DNA of 64,000 bases from Brachypterus glaber (taxonomy: Eukaryota; Arthropoda; Insecta; Coleoptera; Kateretidae): the NCBI GenBank assembly GCA_958510825.1, contig OY294051.1, positions 33,852,393-33,916,392 on the forward strand, given 5' to 3'. A program made the position numbers and the translations under genes. A model generated the notes under the pieces. That model was given only the letters and a program-made list of their open reading frames with translations. It was not told where the DNA came from and did not search any database. Below are positions 61,513 to 64,000 of this stretch, piece by piece (positions within the stretch are counted from its first letter, which is position 1; each line of letters begins with the position of its first letter).

Positions 61513-64000
61513 TTAAGCATCCCCTAAGTCCAGGACTTGTGTGGGCTAGTAGTAGAGGGAACCACCGGCTTTAATTGACTTTCGAATCAATTTATAGGGA
61601 GTGTCCGCTTCACTTACACCTTCGCCAAATTTCAATTATTGTAGTAAACTCGCCAAGTAAGACGCGGTAGTGCACTACACCAATCCTCCCATTGATAAGG
61701 GTTTTTCTTTTAAACCACCAGATTTTTGCAAAAAATTGCTGCGACGTTGTAAGGCTATAAATTTACTGCCTGAAATATATTTATTTATTTTAGATCGTAG
61801 AAAAAACGTTGTTTGTATTACGAGGGCAAAATGTGATTTCTGCTTTAACGTGATTGAATTGAAATTCCACGCTCAAGCAAAAATCAGTAATTTTGCGCTC
61901 TCAATACAAAAATAACTAATTCGGATTATTATGTAAAAAACTTATCTACATAAGAATCCGACAAAAAAAAAGAAATACGTAAATTTGACACACTAGATAG
62001 ATAGATACACATACTGTACGATAGTGTGCTAGTTAAAAACACAAGTGTTTAGTTTGTACCCCATTTTATTGTTGCTATATTAAACTACTTTCAAATTAAG
62101 AATATATTGGTTTATGTTAAACATATCGGCGTAATATTAATAATATTCCTAATATAGCCATATAGGTAATGTAAATTTAAACATGCAAAAAAATCATCTT
62201 TAAAGGAAATTCATCTAATAACGTACTATAAAGTCTATTTACTTTCAAACTATATTATACATAAATATGTTCTCAATTTTTGCTAGTTATGGTTATTATA
62301 TCTAGTTATGACAAGTATTTTTTTGTAACTTATGTGTAAGACATTTTATTAAATTTAAAACACTTTCACTTACTAGCGTATACAATTTTTGACAGTTAAC
62401 AAATTGGCCGAGACAAATATATATTATATTTTAATTCATTTTAATTTGGTAGAAAAATTTAAGGTTTTTTTACAAGAACAGTAGCTATGTTCTAGTTTAA
62501 AGTATACTGATTTTAAATTTAGCGTCCCATTATAAATGTTTATTCCAAATAACGCCCAAGAATGTTTTTACGTACATGCATACATAATATCATACATACA
62601 TTTATATTAAGTTATAAATTTTTACGCATCCTATTGAAAATAATATGAATAATTTAATTTTGATATTGAATGTTTTATTAATAATATTAAGATATTATTA
62701 ATATAAAATACCGAAGATATCTACAATAGAAAATATGCGGTTTAGTAGAAAGTGGTATAGATTAAATATATATGATGATACAGGCTACTGATATCCTTAC
62801 TTCTTTGGTCATTTTTTTTTGTTATTTATTTCACTATATTTGATATGTTTATATAAATAACTTTCTTTATTCTGTGCAATTTGTGGTAAATAACCTCAAC
62901 TTTTTATGGAAATATTGCATTTTTTACATAGAGATATTTTATATTAACTTCCAAGTTTTCTTATTTATTCTAGCTAATAGTTATTTATGCTATAAGTACG
63001 AAAACACTATTTTATGACACTTATAGAGATTGCCAGCTGAGCTCAGGGAGCGAAAACTGAGAATTCGTTGTCATATGAAATATTGAACATATTGTATATT
63101 TAAAACCCGTTGAAACTTTAGATTAAATACAAGCTTTATAGTAACAGTAGCAGAACAACTTTAACAAAAACAAAAAGTAGAAATGCTAAAAAATAAATCT
63201 GTATTTTTGACAAAAAAATTAACTTTTGAGTTCTAATGTCATAAGTTTTAATAATAATCAACCAATTAATGTCGACTATTTTACTTTTCGGCCGTTCTAT
63301 ACAAAATATATATTTATAGTATAAAAAGTGCCATTTTTAGATACAATTTATTGCAATCATATAAAAAAACAATTTATATACCTATGCTATAAATATATTT
63401 GATATATTATTATAGAGTAAGAATTTATTATTAACCTATAAACAAAACTATTTTTACCTATCTTCATCTACTTAACTGTATTTAAGACCTGATAATTATA
63501 ATATATTCATCAACATAAATTATTAATTGACTGCAATATTATTAATAATAAACCGAGCTTTAAACTATTAATAATTTCTCGGCCACACAGAAGTCTTGTA
63601 ATTTTGTTATCTATAATTTTAATAGTTAAGATTCACTACTAAAAGTTTTTACATGTACTTTAAATTCTTCCACTTACTCAAATTCTATGCATAAAATTAA
63701 CTTTATTTTATCTAAGTACATACTCACATTATAATTTTAAAGCAATTTGCTTATTTGCTACTGAATTTAATAAACAAGAAATATAACAGAAAAAAATATA
63801 TATCTGGGCTTAGTAATAAACCATACTCCTTATTTTATCCATTCAAATAAGCCACTTGACAACTCAAAAAATAAATATATTTCTCATGGTAATTTACTTC
63901 TTTTTTACGTGGACCACTTATTTAGGAGTGTGAGGAGTAGGGTTATTGGAGATTTAAGTTATTAGTGTGTAGCGGAGTATTGTTAATATGCAGTTGGGAT
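61513..64000. other. No recognisable gene
   Basis: AT-rich. The 81-codon frame at 61670-61915 shows no known domain. No repeat or hairpin of note to the end of the window. Confidence 0.45.

Overview
The window is AT-rich animal DNA, almost certainly from an insect with a large, transposon-loaded genome. A beetle is my best guess, but that is inference from gene and repeat style only. It contains one confidently identifiable protein-coding segment: a long exon at 51295-52698 (+). It encodes the C-terminal part of a PRDM3/PRDM16-type factor, called hamlet (ham) in flies and EVI1/MECOM in vertebrates. It carries two CtBP-binding motifs (PFDLS, PLDLR), a proline-rich linker, the C-terminal triplet of C2H2 zinc fingers and an acidic, serine-rich tail. 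The N-terminal finger array of this family is not visible here and should lie in upstream exons. Most of the 51 kb to the left is therefore probably one very large intron, or intron plus intergenic DNA.

Layout: 0-25 kb is non-coding DNA dotted with short inverted-repeat elements (MITEs, hairpins), dispersed repeat pairs, and a cluster of decayed reverse-transcriptase motif fragments near 18 kb. A 200-base assembly gap is at 25160-25359. Two abutting tandem arrays, with 146-147 bp and 269 bp units, fill 26.8-29.1 kb; the first 269-bp unit is split by a MITE whose empty site survives in the sister units. A 3' fragment of an I/Jockey-type LINE lies at 30.9-31.4 kb, and a second set of decayed RT motifs (minus strand) at 31.9-35.2 kb. 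A minus-strand open frame ending at a strong splice-donor sequence (38.17-38.48 kb) may be a nested exon or a gene relic.

From about 37.3 to 48.8 kb the DNA is strongly enriched in the tetramer GTAC, in words such as AGTACTACT and GGTACC. My eye counts are about 11-13 per kb against about 2 per kb elsewhere. A hAT-like MITE inside the block lacks the signal, so the enrichment seems older than that insertion. This block is the least explained feature of the window.

After the exon come a probable 3' UTR with a candidate poly(A) signal near 53.29 kb, three long polypyrimidine tracts on the + strand (54.8-55.5, 58.1-58.4 and 59.3-59.9 kb), a 619-bp element with perfect 36-bp terminal inverted repeats, and further dispersed repeats. 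The last 2.5 kb shows nothing recognisable. No tRNA, rRNA, CRISPR array or operon-like structure was seen.
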